Shown: in pieces, positions 25,729-34,990 of the stretch
Layout of the letters: every line of letters starts with the position of its first letter
Position numbering within the stretch: the first letter of the stretch is position 1
Assembly (NCBI GenBank): GCA_947502645.1
Contig: CANNAD010000001.1
Span: 868,001-932,000 of the forward strand
Direction: 5' to 3'
DNA: 64,000 bases
DNA from: an uncultured Micrococcaceae bacterium
GTDB taxonomy: Bacteria > Actinomycetota > Actinomycetes > Actinomycetales > Micrococcaceae
The notes under the pieces: model-generated
The model's database searches: none
The model's input: only the letters and a program-made list of their open reading frames with translations
Told to the model about the DNA's origin: nothing
Position numbers and translations under genes: made by a program

Positions 25729-26385
25729 TCAAAGATTCCAGTGGACGATTGCGGGAGTGCGTTTGTCCCATCCGAGGGCGCATACCGCAGCGGTTCCGAG
25801 CACAAAACGCTTGCCTTCGACGGGCTCCAGTTCCAGCCACTGGGATGCCAGAATCCTGAGGAAATGGCCGTGCGCCACCAGGAGAACGTTTTCCACGGGA
25901 GTAGCCCCAGGATCCCCGTCCGCGGGAGTACCGCAGCCAGCCTGCACCCGGGAAATGATCTTGCGAGCCCGGGCCGCCACCTGCTCAACTGATTCGCCGT
26001 TGGGCACACCGTTTTTCCAGATCAGGTAGCCCGGCTTCTCCTTGCGGATGTCGGAGCTGCGTCTGCCCTCGTAATCGCCGTAGTCCCACTCGTGCGCTTC
26101 CGGCACAACCTCTGCGTCCGGGTAACCCACGAGTTCGGCCGTGCGCCGGGCACGGATCAACGGTGAGGTAAGAACGCGATCAAACCTGATCCCCTCAAGT
26201 TTCGATCTGGCTGAAAGAGCCTGTTCCTCACCGACGGGCGTCAGATCAATGTCCGTCAATCCCGTGTAGTTGTGGTCGCGGGACCATTCCGTTTCGCCAT
26301 GGCGGAGAAGCCACAGTCGAGGCAAGGCCGTCCCAGCCGCAGTAGCGAACTCATCGGGTGTTCCAGGCTGCTCGTCGTCGACCAT
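25729..26385 (-). CDS. Histidine phosphatase family protein (phosphoglycerate-mutase-like)
   Basis: 218 residues. RHGETEW (His29) is the phosphoacceptor motif; SPLIRARRTAEL, the acidic EWDYGDYEGR and the second His in LLVAHGHFLRIL complete the active site. The length and motif spacing fit acid-phosphatase/phosphatase members (for example the sugar-phosphate type) rather than glycolytic dPGM, which is about 250 residues. Start ATG is preceded by AAGGAGGAACG. It stands 23 bp after the CCA-transferase gene on the same strand and is likely cotranscribed with it. The accessory peptide/ABC operon lies downstream. Confidence 0.9.
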   Translation of the reverse strand: MVDDEQPGTPDEFATAAGTALPRLWLLRHGETEWSRDHNYTGLTDIDLTPVGEEQALSARSKLEGIRFDRVLTSPLIRARRTAELVGYPDAEVVPEAHEWDYGDYEGRRSSDIRKEKPGYLIWKNGVPNGESVEQVAARARKIISRVQAGCGTPADGDPGATPVENVLLVAHGHFLRILASQWLELEPVEGKRFVLGTAAVCALGWDKRTPAIVHWNL

Positions 26386-26408
26386 CGTTCCTCCTTGTTG
26401 AAGCCAGA

Positions 26409-27851
26409 CTAGTCTCCGCTATGCGCTTCTGGCTGGTCCTTCCACCATTCGAACAGTTTCCGCTCCACGTCAGCAGATTCCTGCGGGCCGTTCTCCATCC
26501 GCTCCTCCAACAGGAACTTGTACGCCCTGCCAACAACCGGACCGGGCCGGATTCCCAGCAGCTCCATGATCCGCTCACCGTCGATATCCGGGCGGATAGC
26601 AGCCAGTTCCTCCTGCTCAGCCAGTGCAACGACCCTCGATTCGAGATCGTCATACGCGAACGCCAACCGCTCAGCCTTACGCCGGTTCCGGGTAGTCACG
26701 TCCGCCCGCGTCAACCGATGCAGCCGCTCCAACAAATGACCGGCGTCGTTGACATAGCGTCGCACTGCCGAATCCGTCCACGACGAATCCCCATACCCGT
26801 AGAAGCGCATGTGCAGTTCCACCAGGCGGGCGACGGCCTTGATGGAGTCATTGTCGAACCGCAACGCCCGCATCCGCTTCTTCACCAGTTTTGAACCGAC
26901 CACGTCATGGTGCAGGAAGCTCACCGCGCCATCCGATTCGAACCGGCGCGTTGCCGGCTTGCCGACGTCGTGCATGAGAGCAGCGAACCGCAGCACAAAA
27001 TCCGGGGCGGGAACGGCGCCGTCGTTGTCCGTCTCCAGATCGCACGCCTGCTCCAGGACCTGCAGGGAATGCTGGTAGACGTCCTTGTGCCGGTGATGTT
27101 CATCCGTTTCCAGACGGAGGGCAGGAACTTCGGGCAGCACGTGATCGGCGAGGCCGGACTCCACGAGAATATCGATGCCCGCACGCGGATCCGTCCCGCA
27201 GATCAGCTTCACCAGCTCATCGCGCACGCGCTCGGCGGAAATGATGGTGATGCGCTCAGCCATGGAACTCATCGCGGCAGCAACCTCAGGAGAGACCGTC
27301 ACCTTCAGCTGGGAGGCAAACCGGGCCGCCCGCATCATCCGCAGCGGGTCATCGGAGAACGACGACGACGGCGAACCCGGGGTGCGCAACACACCATTAC
27401 TGAGGTCCTCCCGCCCACCGAACGGGTCTACCAGTTCCATCGACGGCAATTTCAGGGCCATTGAATTGATGGTGAAATCACGGCGGTAGAGATCGTCCTT
27501 CAACGATGTGCCGAAAACTACCTGCGGCTTTCGCGAGTCCGCGTCATACGCTTCAGCCCGGTAGGTGGTCACCTCGATCATGTGCTCACCGCGCCGCAGA
27601 CCGATCGTTCCAAAATCGCGCCCGATCTCCCAGTAGGCATCCGCCCAACGCCGGATCACCGCAATGATCTGGTCCGGATCGGCGTCGGAGGTGAAATCAA
27701 GATCCGGAGAAACACGTCCGAGAAACAGATCCCGAACCGGTCCTCCCACCAGGGAAAGTTCATGTCCGGCGGCGGTGAAAAGCTTTCCCAGCTCAACAAC
27801 AACGGGCGGAAGCGGGTCAGCAAATGAGGGATCGACGTCGGAGTGCACCAT
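26409..27851 (-). CDS. CCA tRNA nucleotidyltransferase
   Basis: 480 residues. Nucleotidyltransferase signature LVGGPVRDLFLGRVSPDLDF near residue 36 with metal-binding Asp residues, the RRDFTINSMA motif, RMMRAARFASQL, and a C-terminal HD domain (YQHSLQVLEQ and LMHDVGKPATR). The enzyme adds or repairs the 3' CCA of tRNAs. Neighbours NUDIX, MurJ and TrxB reproduce the actinobacterial origin-proximal order (pcnA-mutT4-murJ in mycobacteria). It is divergent from the NUDIX gene with 111 bp between. Confidence 0.96.
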   Translation of the reverse strand: MVHSDVDPSFADPLPPVVVELGKLFTAAGHELSLVGGPVRDLFLGRVSPDLDFTSDADPDQIIAVIRRWADAYWEIGRDFGTIGLRRGEHMIEVTTYRAEAYDADSRKPQVVFGTSLKDDLYRRDFTINSMALKLPSMELVDPFGGREDLSNGVLRTPGSPSSSFSDDPLRMMRAARFASQLKVTVSPEVAAAMSSMAERITIISAERVRDELVKLICGTDPRAGIDILVESGLADHVLPEVPALRLETDEHHRHKDVYQHSLQVLEQACDLETDNDGAVPAPDFVLRFAALMHDVGKPATRRFESDGAVSFLHHDVVGSKLVKKRMRALRFDNDSIKAVARLVELHMRFYGYGDSSWTDSAVRRYVNDAGHLLERLHRLTRADVTTRNRRKAERLAFAYDDLESRVVALAEQEELAAIRPDIDGERIMELLGIRPGPVVGRAYKFLLEERMENGPQESADVERKLFEWWKDQPEAHSGD

Positions 27852-27962
27852 AGTCCCTTAAGCGTGCCAGATAACCGGCCAAACACCATTACTGCAGAAT
27901 CGCCGACTCGCGTGATCCCGCCTACGGTGCTGATGGACGTCAAAGATCGTTAGAGTGGATCC

Positions 27963-28493
27963 ATGGCCCGCCCAGTACCGAGTGCTCCCAAGCGGACCCC
28001 ATTGACGGTATCAATGGGGAGCACAGGCGCGCCTGTGTCCCAGCATTCACTTCCTACCGTTGAGGAAGTTTCCGCTGGCGGCATGGTCATTGATACGTCT
28101 ACAGACGCACTCAATGTGGCAGTGATTGCACGGCTGAACCGCGGTGGACGCCTCGAGTGGTGCCTGCCCAAGGGACACCCGGAAGGCAACGAATCCAACG
28201 AGGAAGCTGCCGTCCGGGAAATTGAGGAAGAAACCGGTATTCAGGGACAGATCCTCGCCGCTCTCGGAAGCATCGATTACTGGTTCACCGTCAGCGGGCA
28301 CAGGGTTCACAAGACGGTGCACCACTATTTGCTTCGCGCCACCGGTGGAGAGCTGACCATCGAAAACGATCCGGACCACGAAGCAATCGACGTCGCGTGG
28401 GTGCCGTTGACGGGCCTTGGCGGACGGCTCTCATTCCCGAATGAACGACGCATCGCGGATCTTGCGCGAGAGGTCCTTCCCGAGTTCCTGTAA
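27963..28493 (+). CDS. NUDIX hydrolase
   Basis: 176 residues. The complete Nudix box occupies residues 71-93: GHPEGNE, then EAAVREIEEETGI. The first 35 residues are a Pro/Ser/Thr-rich tail. It corresponds by position to mycobacterial MutT4 (Rv3908), which lies next to the CCA transferase and MurJ. The substrate, probably an oxidised or capped nucleotide, cannot be read from sequence. A weak hairpin follows the stop. Confidence 0.93.
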   Translation: MARPVPSAPKRTPLTVSMGSTGAPVSQHSLPTVEEVSAGGMVIDTSTDALNVAVIARLNRGGRLEWCLPKGHPEGNESNEEAAVREIEEETGIQGQILAALGSIDYWFTVSGHRVHKTVHHYLLRATGGELTIENDPDHEAIDVAWVPLTGLGGRLSFPNERRIADLAREVLPEFL

Positions 28494-28520
28494 CCGCCGC
28501 CTGTCGTGGAGGCGGTATTT
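28493..28520 (+). terminator. Possible intrinsic terminator after the NUDIX gene
   Basis: ACCGCC and GGCGGT form a 6-bp stem, followed by ATTT, between the NUDIX stop and the murJ start 54 bp downstream. The T-tract is short, so termination may be partial. Confidence 0.4.
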
Positions 28521-28547
28521 CCTGCTCCGGTGAGACCATAGGTAACG

Positions 28548-30344
28548 ATGACAGAACTAAGTACGGGCGCACTGCCCATCCTTGATCCGGCGTTCCCGCG
28601 CCGGCGAACACTGCGTCACACCAGTGTCCGCGTTGGGGTTGATCAACAGGACGACCACGGTCAGGGCCCTCAGGATGTAGAAGATTCCGGTGACGGGACC
28701 GGCAATATGGCGCGTTCCAGTGCCATCATGGCCGCCGGGACTATGACGTCGCGCCTGTTGGGCCTGATCCGCACTGCGCTGCTTGCCCTCGCACTTGGAA
28801 ATACCGGGCTGATCACGGATATTTTCTCCATCGCCAACGTACTGCCGAACTTCATTTACCTGATGGTTGCCGGCGGCCTGTTCAACGCTGTACTGGTTCC
28901 TCAGGTCATCAAGGCCATCCATCTTCCGGATCGAGGCGCGGACTTTGTCAGCAGGATCATGACGCTGACTCTGGTGGTGCTGGCCCCACTGACTCTGGTC
29001 GTGACTCTCGCCGCACCCCTGATCTTCCAGTCCGTGACCCAGCTGGACCCCAACCAGCTGCCTCTCGCGACGCTGTTTGCCTATTGGCTGTTCCCCCAGA
29101 TCTTCTTTTACGGGCTCTACGCAGTCATGGGTCAGGTTCTGAACGCGCATGGTCGTTTCGGCGCCTATATGTGGGCTCCGGTCCTGAACAACGTTGTTGC
29201 CATTCTCGGGCTGGTGGTGTTCATTGCGATGTTCGGCACCAACAAGAACACAGGCTTCAACCCCGACGACTGGACCTCGCAGGCCACTATGGTGCTGGCC
29301 GGAAGCACCACGCTTGGCATTGTGCTGCAGGCCCTGATCCTGATCTGGCCGTTGCGGAAGCTCGGGCTGGGGCTGCGTCCCCTCTTTGGTCTGCGCGGTG
29401 TGGGCCTGGGCGGGACGGCACACGTTGCCAAGTGGACCATTCTCACCATGCTGGTGGGCAACGGTGCCTACCTTGTCTATACATCCGTTGCCAGTAAGGC
29501 CTCATCGCTTCGCAACGACCTCCTGGGCCAGAACCCATCGCAGAACATCGCCGGGCACTTCACCCTTGAGACGGCGTCCATGCTGTACATCATTCCGCAC
29601 TCGGTCATCGCACTGTCGCTGGCTACCGTCCTCTTCAACCGGATGTCGCATTCGTTCACGGACAATGACCTCGACGGCGTGCGCGAGTCGATTTCGACAG
29701 GCCTGCGGACCATTGGCGTCGCCACGGTTTTCTGCTCGGCAGTCCTGGTGGTTCTGGCCGGACCCATCAGCGTGTTCTTCAGTGGCCAGTCCGACGTCGA
29801 CGCCGCCATCCAGGCGCAGGTGCTGGTTCTTCTGGCGGTCAGCGCCCCGTTCTTCAGCTCTACTTTTGTGATGAACCGTGCGTTCTATGCGGATGAGGAC
29901 GGCCGGACGCCGTTCATCATGCAGGTCATTCTCTCCATTGTCGGTGTCGCCATGGCCGTCATCGCCGCGTTCCTGCCAGCTCAGTTCATCGTCATGGGCC
30001 TGGCCGTGGCCTATTCCCTTGGGAACGTGGCCGCGACCATCGTGAGCCACATCTTCCTCAAGAAGAGGTTGGGCGACTATGGGGCGGGGCATATCGCTGA
30101 TGTGCACCTGAAACTGGTCGCTGCTTCCCTGGTCTCCGCAGGGGTGGGGGCTGCGGCTCTCTGGCTCTTCGGTGGTTACGATCCCGACGGATTCGCGTGG
30201 CAGAATTACGCAACCGCCGTCGTAGTCGTTGTGGTGTGTGGCACGCTTATGGGGCTGGTCTACCTACTGCTCCTCAAGGCACTGCATGTCAGTGAACTCA
30301 AGGACTTCCTCGCCCCCGTGCTGAGGCGTGTAGGCAGGGGCTGA
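28548..30344 (+). CDS. murJ: Lipid II flippase MurJ (MviN)
   Basis: 598 residues. After a 52-residue hydrophilic N-terminal tail, MAAGTMTSRLLGLIRTALLA is the family signature at the first helix. About fourteen helices follow, including PQIFFYGLYAVMGQVLNAHG and HSVIALSLATVLFNRMS. MurJ flips lipid II to the outer face for peptidoglycan synthesis. In mycobacteria the homologue is fused to an intracellular pseudokinase and an extracellular domain; here the protein ends after the last helix and a similar pseudokinase-like protein is encoded separately 153 bp downstream. Confidence 0.95.
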   Translation: MTELSTGALPILDPAFPRRRTLRHTSVRVGVDQQDDHGQGPQDVEDSGDGTGNMARSSAIMAAGTMTSRLLGLIRTALLALALGNTGLITDIFSIANVLPNFIYLMVAGGLFNAVLVPQVIKAIHLPDRGADFVSRIMTLTLVVLAPLTLVVTLAAPLIFQSVTQLDPNQLPLATLFAYWLFPQIFFYGLYAVMGQVLNAHGRFGAYMWAPVLNNVVAILGLVVFIAMFGTNKNTGFNPDDWTSQATMVLAGSTTLGIVLQALILIWPLRKLGLGLRPLFGLRGVGLGGTAHVAKWTILTMLVGNGAYLVYTSVASKASSLRNDLLGQNPSQNIAGHFTLETASMLYIIPHSVIALSLATVLFNRMSHSFTDNDLDGVRESISTGLRTIGVATVFCSAVLVVLAGPISVFFSGQSDVDAAIQAQVLVLLAVSAPFFSSTFVMNRAFYADEDGRTPFIMQVILSIVGVAMAVIAAFLPAQFIVMGLAVAYSLGNVAATIVSHIFLKKRLGDYGAGHIADVHLKLVAASLVSAGVGAAALWLFGGYDPDGFAWQNYATAVVVVVVCGTLMGLVYLLLLKALHVSELKDFLAPVLRRVGRG

Positions 30345-30497
30345 GCTGGCCACGCCGCCCCGGTATCGCGTGGGTAACGGCAGTTGACAGGTAGCATTGA
30401 GCCAAAGTAACCAAATTTTTACAGAGTAGTTGCCGGAATTCATGCATGCAGAGGCGTCCGGTGTCCGATTGTTCTAGCGATTCCGCGGGAGGAACAC

Positions 30498-31841
30498 GTG
30501 CCACAACCAGTCGATGTCGGATCAGTACTGGGCGGGCGATATAAGGTCACAGAGCGCGTTCTGGCATCCGCCGACGGCGATCTGATCCTGGATGGCATTG
30601 ACCAGGTACTGAACCGGCCGGTCAGCATCCTCCTCGCTTCAGCCGCCAACGCCAGTCAGATGACCAACAGCGCCCGCGAGCTTGCAACCGGTGAACGCCC
30701 CGGCAACATTCAGGTTCTGGACCTTGGAATCAGCGACGAACACACTTACTTGGTCACCAACAAAGCGCAGCCCGCGGACCTCCTGGATCTGGTGATCAAG
30801 CAGGACCAGCCATACATCGAGCCGTTCTTTACGGACACTCTCGGTTCCGAGATCTTCGGTCAGGCCCGGTCCACAGAACCGATGGTCTACGACGACGACG
30901 ACGATTACTACGAGGAGCAGGAGCGCAAACAGCGCGCACCCCGGAAGCCCCGGCCTCAGGCCGCACCCCGTCGCAATGATGGACCGCAGACCGCACCCAT
31001 CGCACCGCCGCCCCCAGCTTCGCGCCCGGCGGCGCGCGAGAGCGAAACCACGGAACAGCGTCAATCGCGTTTCCCTGCGGGCGCACTGTCCGGCAGTGCC
31101 GTCTACTCCGACGGCGGCAACGCAGACTACGACGATCCGTACGACGAGTACGACGAACCACCGGAACGCAGCAATAGGGTACGCAGAGGACTCATCGGCG
31201 CCGTGTTCGCCGTCATCCTGGTGGTCGCCGTCGTTCTGGCCGTCTCAACCCTCGGTAAACTCGGCGATCTCTTCGGCGACGATCCAGTGGCAGGAAGCGA
31301 CCAGAACACCACCGCACCAGCGGACACCGGTTCACCGACGCCGTCGGAAAGCGAAACCGACCAGGAGCAGGAAGCCGTACCGCCGGTCGCGGCTGGCGTA
31401 ACGCGTCTGGTACCGAACAACCCCGAACTGAACTCCGGTTCGGACGGTGACCTGCCCAAGCTGATAGATGACAACCCGGCGTCCTACTGGCAGAGCTTCG
31501 TCTTCGCCAATGACACCTTCGGCGGCCTCGCCCAGAGCATGGCGCTCGTTGTCGAGCTGGAAGAAGCTTCGTCCATCAACCAGGTAGAGATCACCCAGTT
31601 GAACGGATCCGGAGGAAGCTTTGAGGTTTTGCTGAACGACACCCCAACCCTTGATGGCGCCAACCAAGTGGCGCAGAGCAGTTTCACTGGAACCACGGTG
31701 ACGATCCCGGTATCCACAGATGATGGCAGTACGGCAAAAGCCCAATACGTGATCGTGAACTTCACGCAGCTGCCCCGGCTCAGCGGTATTCAGGCAGAGT
31801 TCCCCTGGGGACTGCGCATCGCAGAGATCAGCGTCTCCTAA
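30498..31841 (+). CDS. Pseudokinase-like N-lobe, single helix and extracytoplasmic beta domain (MurJ partner)
   Basis: 447 residues; GTG start with GGGAGGAAC upstream. Residues 9-90 look like the N-lobe of a Ser/Thr kinase (VLGGRYKVTERVLASADGDL, then NRPVSILLA) but there is no invariant Lys, HRD or DFG, so it cannot be an active kinase. A Pro/Arg/acidic disordered part follows (about 130-225), with DDDDDYYEE and a later Tyr/Asp-rich patch. Then come a basic stop and one membrane helix (about 235-255), a Ser/Thr/Glu linker, and a C-terminal domain with NPASYWQSF like a discoidin/F5-8C fold. This matches the C-terminal portion of mycobacterial MurJ, which binds FhaA when phosphorylated. Confidence 0.82.
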   Translation: MPQPVDVGSVLGGRYKVTERVLASADGDLILDGIDQVLNRPVSILLASAANASQMTNSARELATGERPGNIQVLDLGISDEHTYLVTNKAQPADLLDLVIKQDQPYIEPFFTDTLGSEIFGQARSTEPMVYDDDDDYYEEQERKQRAPRKPRPQAAPRRNDGPQTAPIAPPPPASRPAARESETTEQRQSRFPAGALSGSAVYSDGGNADYDDPYDEYDEPPERSNRVRRGLIGAVFAVILVVAVVLAVSTLGKLGDLFGDDPVAGSDQNTTAPADTGSPTPSESETDQEQEAVPPVAAGVTRLVPNNPELNSGSDGDLPKLIDDNPASYWQSFVFANDTFGGLAQSMALVVELEEASSINQVEITQLNGSGGSFEVLLNDTPTLDGANQVAQSSFTGTTVTIPVSTDDGSTAKAQYVIVNFTQLPRLSGIQAEFPWGLRIAEISVS

Positions 31842-31957
31842 CGCCTGGAATCTGGTAGTCGACGGCGGGAAGCCGTCAGCGCGATGGAATAACGAGAAGC
31901 CCACTAGGGTTGTGTCCGACAGGTCATCTATTCAGTGAGTGAAAGGTCCACAGCATC

Positions 31958-32992
31958 GTGAGCGTCAATACCACGTCCGGCAGTTCAACCGCCCAGGAGA
32001 TCCGCGATGTCATCATCGTAGGATCCGGGCCGGCAGGCTACACAGCGGCCGTCTACACGGCACGCGCCAATCTGAAGCCGCTCCTCATCGCCAGCTCCGT
32101 CACGGCCGGTGGAGAGCTGATGAACACCACCGACGTCGAGAATTACCCCGGCTTCCCGGAGGGCGTCATGGGACCGGACCTTATGGAGCAGTTCGAGAAG
32201 CAGGCAGCACGCTTCGGTACCGAGATCATGTTTGAGGATGTCACCTCCGTGGAGCTCGAAGGCGACGTCAAGAAGGTCATCACAGGCGCCGGCGATACGT
32301 ATCTGGCGCGTTCGGTCATCATTTCCACAGGGTCTGCCTACCGCGAGCTAGGCCTCGAGGACGAGAAACGTCTCTCGGGCCACGGCGTGAGCTGGTGCGC
32401 TACCTGCGATGGCTTCTTCTTCAAGGACCAGGACATTGCAGTCATCGGCGGTGGTGACTCCGCGATGGAAGAAGCACTGTTCCTGACAAAGTTTGCACGC
32501 AGCGTCACCGTTGTTCACCGCCGGAGCAGCCTTCGCGCCTCGAAGATCATGCAGGACCGTGCTCTGGTACATCCGAAGATCTCCTTCGCCTGGAATTCCG
32601 AGGTCATCGGAATTGATGGAACCGACAAGGTCACCGGCTTGAAGCTTCGGGACACCGTCACGGGCGAGGACTCTTCGATTCCTGTTACTGGTGTCTTCGT
32701 GGCCATCGGGAACGATCCTCGCGTGGACCTGGTTCGTGATCAGCTCGAACTCACGGAGGAGGGCACCATCGCTGTCCAGGGTCGGACCTCCATCACGTCC
32801 CTGCCGGGCGTTTTCGCAGCAGGAGATGTCATCGATCCCACGTATCGTCAGGCCATCACGGCTTCCGGCTCCGGTTGCGTCGCAGCCATAGACGTCGAGC
32901 ACTACCTCGCAGATCTCGGCGACGCTGTGGAGACGGCGGCAGAAGTTCCTACGCCGGCTGCAGAAGCTGTTTCTGAAACCGCCAGCCTGTAA
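31958..32992 (+). CDS. trxB: Thioredoxin reductase
   Basis: 344 residues. FAD motif [19 protein letters not shown], redox centre CATC at residues 147-150 ([10 protein letters not shown]), NADPH motif [10 protein letters not shown] and the C-terminal FAD segment GVFAAGDV. It reduces TrxA, encoded 43 bp downstream, with NADPH. The C-terminal 25 residues form an Ala/Glu-rich tail that is longer than in most TrxB. GTG start after a distant AAAGG. Confidence 0.98.
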   Translation: MSVNTTSGSSTAQEIRDVIIVGSGPAGYTAAVYTARANLKPLLIASSVTAGGELMNTTDVENYPGFPEGVMGPDLMEQFEKQAARFGTEIMFEDVTSVELEGDVKKVITGAGDTYLARSVIISTGSAYRELGLEDEKRLSGHGVSWCATCDGFFFKDQDIAVIGGGDSAMEEALFLTKFARSVTVVHRRSSLRASKIMQDRALVHPKISFAWNSEVIGIDGTDKVTGLKLRDTVTGEDSSIPVTGVFVAIGNDPRVDLVRDQLELTEEGTIAVQGRTSITSLPGVFAAGDVIDPTYRQAITASGSGCVAAIDVEHYLADLGDAVETAAEVPTPAAEAVSETASL

Positions 32993-33035
32993 CCGGCAAT
33001 ACTTCGAACCAACACCATCTAAGGAGTTACTCAAC

Positions 33036-33362
33036 ATGAGCAATGCAAAGGCAGTAACTGACGCCTCGTTCGACAACGACGTTCTGCAGTCAACGAAACC
33101 AGTTATCGTTGATTTCTGGGCAGAATGGTGCGGTCCTTGCCGGAAACTTGGCCCTATCCTCGACGAGATGTCCGTAGAGCATGCTGACAGTATCGACGTT
33201 GTGAAACTCAACGTGGATGAGAATCCTGCCACCGCTGCAAAGTACGGCATCACCTCAATTCCTGCCGTCTACGTGTTCAAGGGCGGCGAAGTTGCAGCGA
33301 CGTCGATCGGTGCGAAGCCCAAGCAGGTCCTCGAGACGGAGTTCGCCGAGTTCATCAAGTAG
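33036..33362 (+). CDS. trxA: Thioredoxin
   Basis: 108 residues, normal size. The active-site WCGPC is at residues 31-35 in VDFWAEWCGPCRKLGP, and the cis-Pro lies in ITSIPAVYVF. It forms an operon with trxB. AAGGAG precedes the ATG. Confidence 0.98.
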   Translation: MSNAKAVTDASFDNDVLQSTKPVIVDFWAEWCGPCRKLGPILDEMSVEHADSIDVVKLNVDENPATAAKYGITSIPAVYVFKGGEVAATSIGAKPKQVLETEFAEFIK

Positions 33363-33423
33363 CCACCGGTGGGCTGCCATGGGCTCCACCCTTAGCGGTC
33401 CATTCGTTGGAGTAAGCCACTCG

Positions 33424-33469
33424 CTGCCAGCGGTCGTCAGTCCGAATCGGATTCGATGGCCGCTGGCAG
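33424..33469 (+). terminator. Stem-loop after trxA, possible terminator
   Basis: CTGCCAGCGG (33424-33433) pairs perfectly with CCGCTGGCAG (33460-33469); a second small dyad, CGAAT-CGG-ATTCG, lies in the loop. No T-tract follows, so it may act as a rho-type or mRNA-stabilising structure at the end of the trxB-trxA operon. Confidence 0.4.
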
Positions 33470-33696
33470 TGGCGGTTAATCGCCGGTGAGTACGGTAAGG
33501 GCTCTTGTCCTCATACGACGTTGGCTGGGTGTGCCGAATGAGACGCAACGGCTAGCGCCACGCACTGTAATAGATGCACGGTTCAGGATGCACGACTAGA
33601 GCTGACACACTGACGCGTCCGTCTGACCGCTTGTTCGACTGCTGCTTCTGGAGGAGGAGCCCGGACACGGGATCCACTGGAGCCCGCGCCGTTGCC

Positions 33697-33710
33697 GTTT
33701 CACGTGAAAC
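33697..33710. promoter_or_regulatory. parS site 1 (perfect)
   Basis: GTTTCACGTGAAAC is the perfect palindromic ParB-binding centromere sequence, extended to CCGTTTCACGTGAAACGG. Confidence 0.97.
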
Positions 33711-34145
33711 GGCCATAGCCGCAAACCCGCGTCCTGGGGGCACAAATCGTCAGTGTCATATCTTCTTCCAGCGCCCCCGCCGGGGTCCGTGTGTGGGTTC
33801 CGTCCGGGGATCATCCGACGGCGATGTTCAGGGGTCCCATGTATGAAATGGCCGCGGAAACTTGGATGACTCGTGCCCTGATGTAATAGTCCTTCGGGTT
33901 ACCACTGACAACCAGGTCAGTCTGCACTAGTCTTCTCTGCCAAGGGGGCGACGATACCGCACTGCACGTGCCGACCAGCGCCCACGGCACCATCGCACCT
34001 AGAAATGGCTCGTTCGAATAGTATTTGGCTCAAGTCCCATAAACCTGGTCAAGATGAGCAGGCAGCCTCTCCCTGCACCGGCATACTCGAGCGCACCGTT
34101 GGAGCAGCCCAGTGTGACAACACCGGCCCAGCTATCCCGGCACGT

Positions 34146-34159
34146 GTTTCACGTGGAAC
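34146..34159. promoter_or_regulatory. parS site 2 (one mismatch)
   Basis: GTTTCACGTGGAAC differs at one base from the palindrome, but with flanks TGTTTCACGTGGAACA it still fits the degenerate B. subtilis consensus read on the other strand. Confidence 0.85.
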
Positions 34160-34587
34160 ACGGTCGCCAGGGCTTAGTCGCCAATGAGCCGCACGACCCT
34201 GTGGCCAGCACCGGAAACGTCTGAAGAGCGTCTGCTGGCCTAGGTTCGAAAGCGCATACCGGGGTCAGCAGCAGTGGAGTGCCCGATGCCCATCCCTTCC
34301 CTGTAGACGTAGCTTTCAGAACAGTTGCCCTCTGCACATCCACGTAAATCACGGTAGCCGGCCTTGCTGACCAAACCGTCGGAATCTTACCAGGAACGAA
34401 CGTCCACGGCCTTGGTAGGGCGTTGCATCGAACAGTCCTCGAGCACACCACGAACCGTGAAAAGTTCGACCAACGGCATTCGTCCAACGGCGAATGTCGA
34501 GCGGCCACGGATTTGGGTGTCGGCGCCATACCAAGCCTGCCTGCTATGGATGCTCGTCCCGGACCTATACGCCATCCACGCCCGGCC

Positions 34588-34601
34588 GTTTCACGTGAAA
34601 C
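34588..34601. promoter_or_regulatory. parS site 3 (perfect)
   Basis: GTTTCACGTGAAAC, perfect 14-bp palindrome, 442 bp after site 2. Confidence 0.97.
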
Positions 34602-34933
34602 GCCGCCAGTCCCCGGGGGCGACGATCCGTATGGCGGATATCCATGGTCGCACAGCTGAACGCTCGCCCCTCCTTCGCGACATACGACCCCACCTCTTCA
34701 CCCACGAAACGCGTACATCAGAATGCAAGCGCAAGGACATACATCGTTCGGGCGCCAAGCACTGGAAATGGAGCCGCAACTACTCGCCGATCCACGCAGC
34801 TGGCCCACATCACTGTATACGAGTGTGCCCTCAGTCTGGACCAAACCTCTGTGCGCGAATAGACGCAGCGCCAGTTGTGTGAACTCTCCGCTTTACGCCA
34901 CGCTACAGGTGGACCACGGCACAACGGCAGCGA

Positions 34934-34961
34934 CCGCGGTGTTTCACGTGAAACACCGCGG
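34934..34961. promoter_or_regulatory. parS site 4 inside a 28-bp perfect palindrome
   Basis: The parS core (34941-34954) is extended on both sides by CCGCGGT/ACCGCGG, giving 14-bp perfect arms. It lies 30 bp beyond the parB stop, so the transcript would form a strong hairpin and may also act as the parB terminator. Confidence 0.97.
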
Positions 34962-34990
34962 CCGCAGTAGGTTCGATGAGTCAATGACTC

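Larger units (their letters stand above)
33363..34990. other. Gene-poor 1.6-kb parS region between trxA and parB
   Basis: No open frame here has a credible start site, protein-like composition or recognisable motif; the longer ones overlap each other and read through parS sites. Four parS or parS-like sites are spaced 353-449 bp apart. In mycobacteria this interval carries cwlM and a further gene, so the region may be the remnant of lost genes now serving as a centromere. There is also a stem (33424-33433 with 33460-33469) soon after trxA. Confidence 0.7.

Noticed and set aside
34364-34882. 172-codon plus-strand frame and overlapping minus-strand frames in the parS region
   Set aside because: No start signal, no motif, protein-unlike composition, and the frame reads straight through a parS site.
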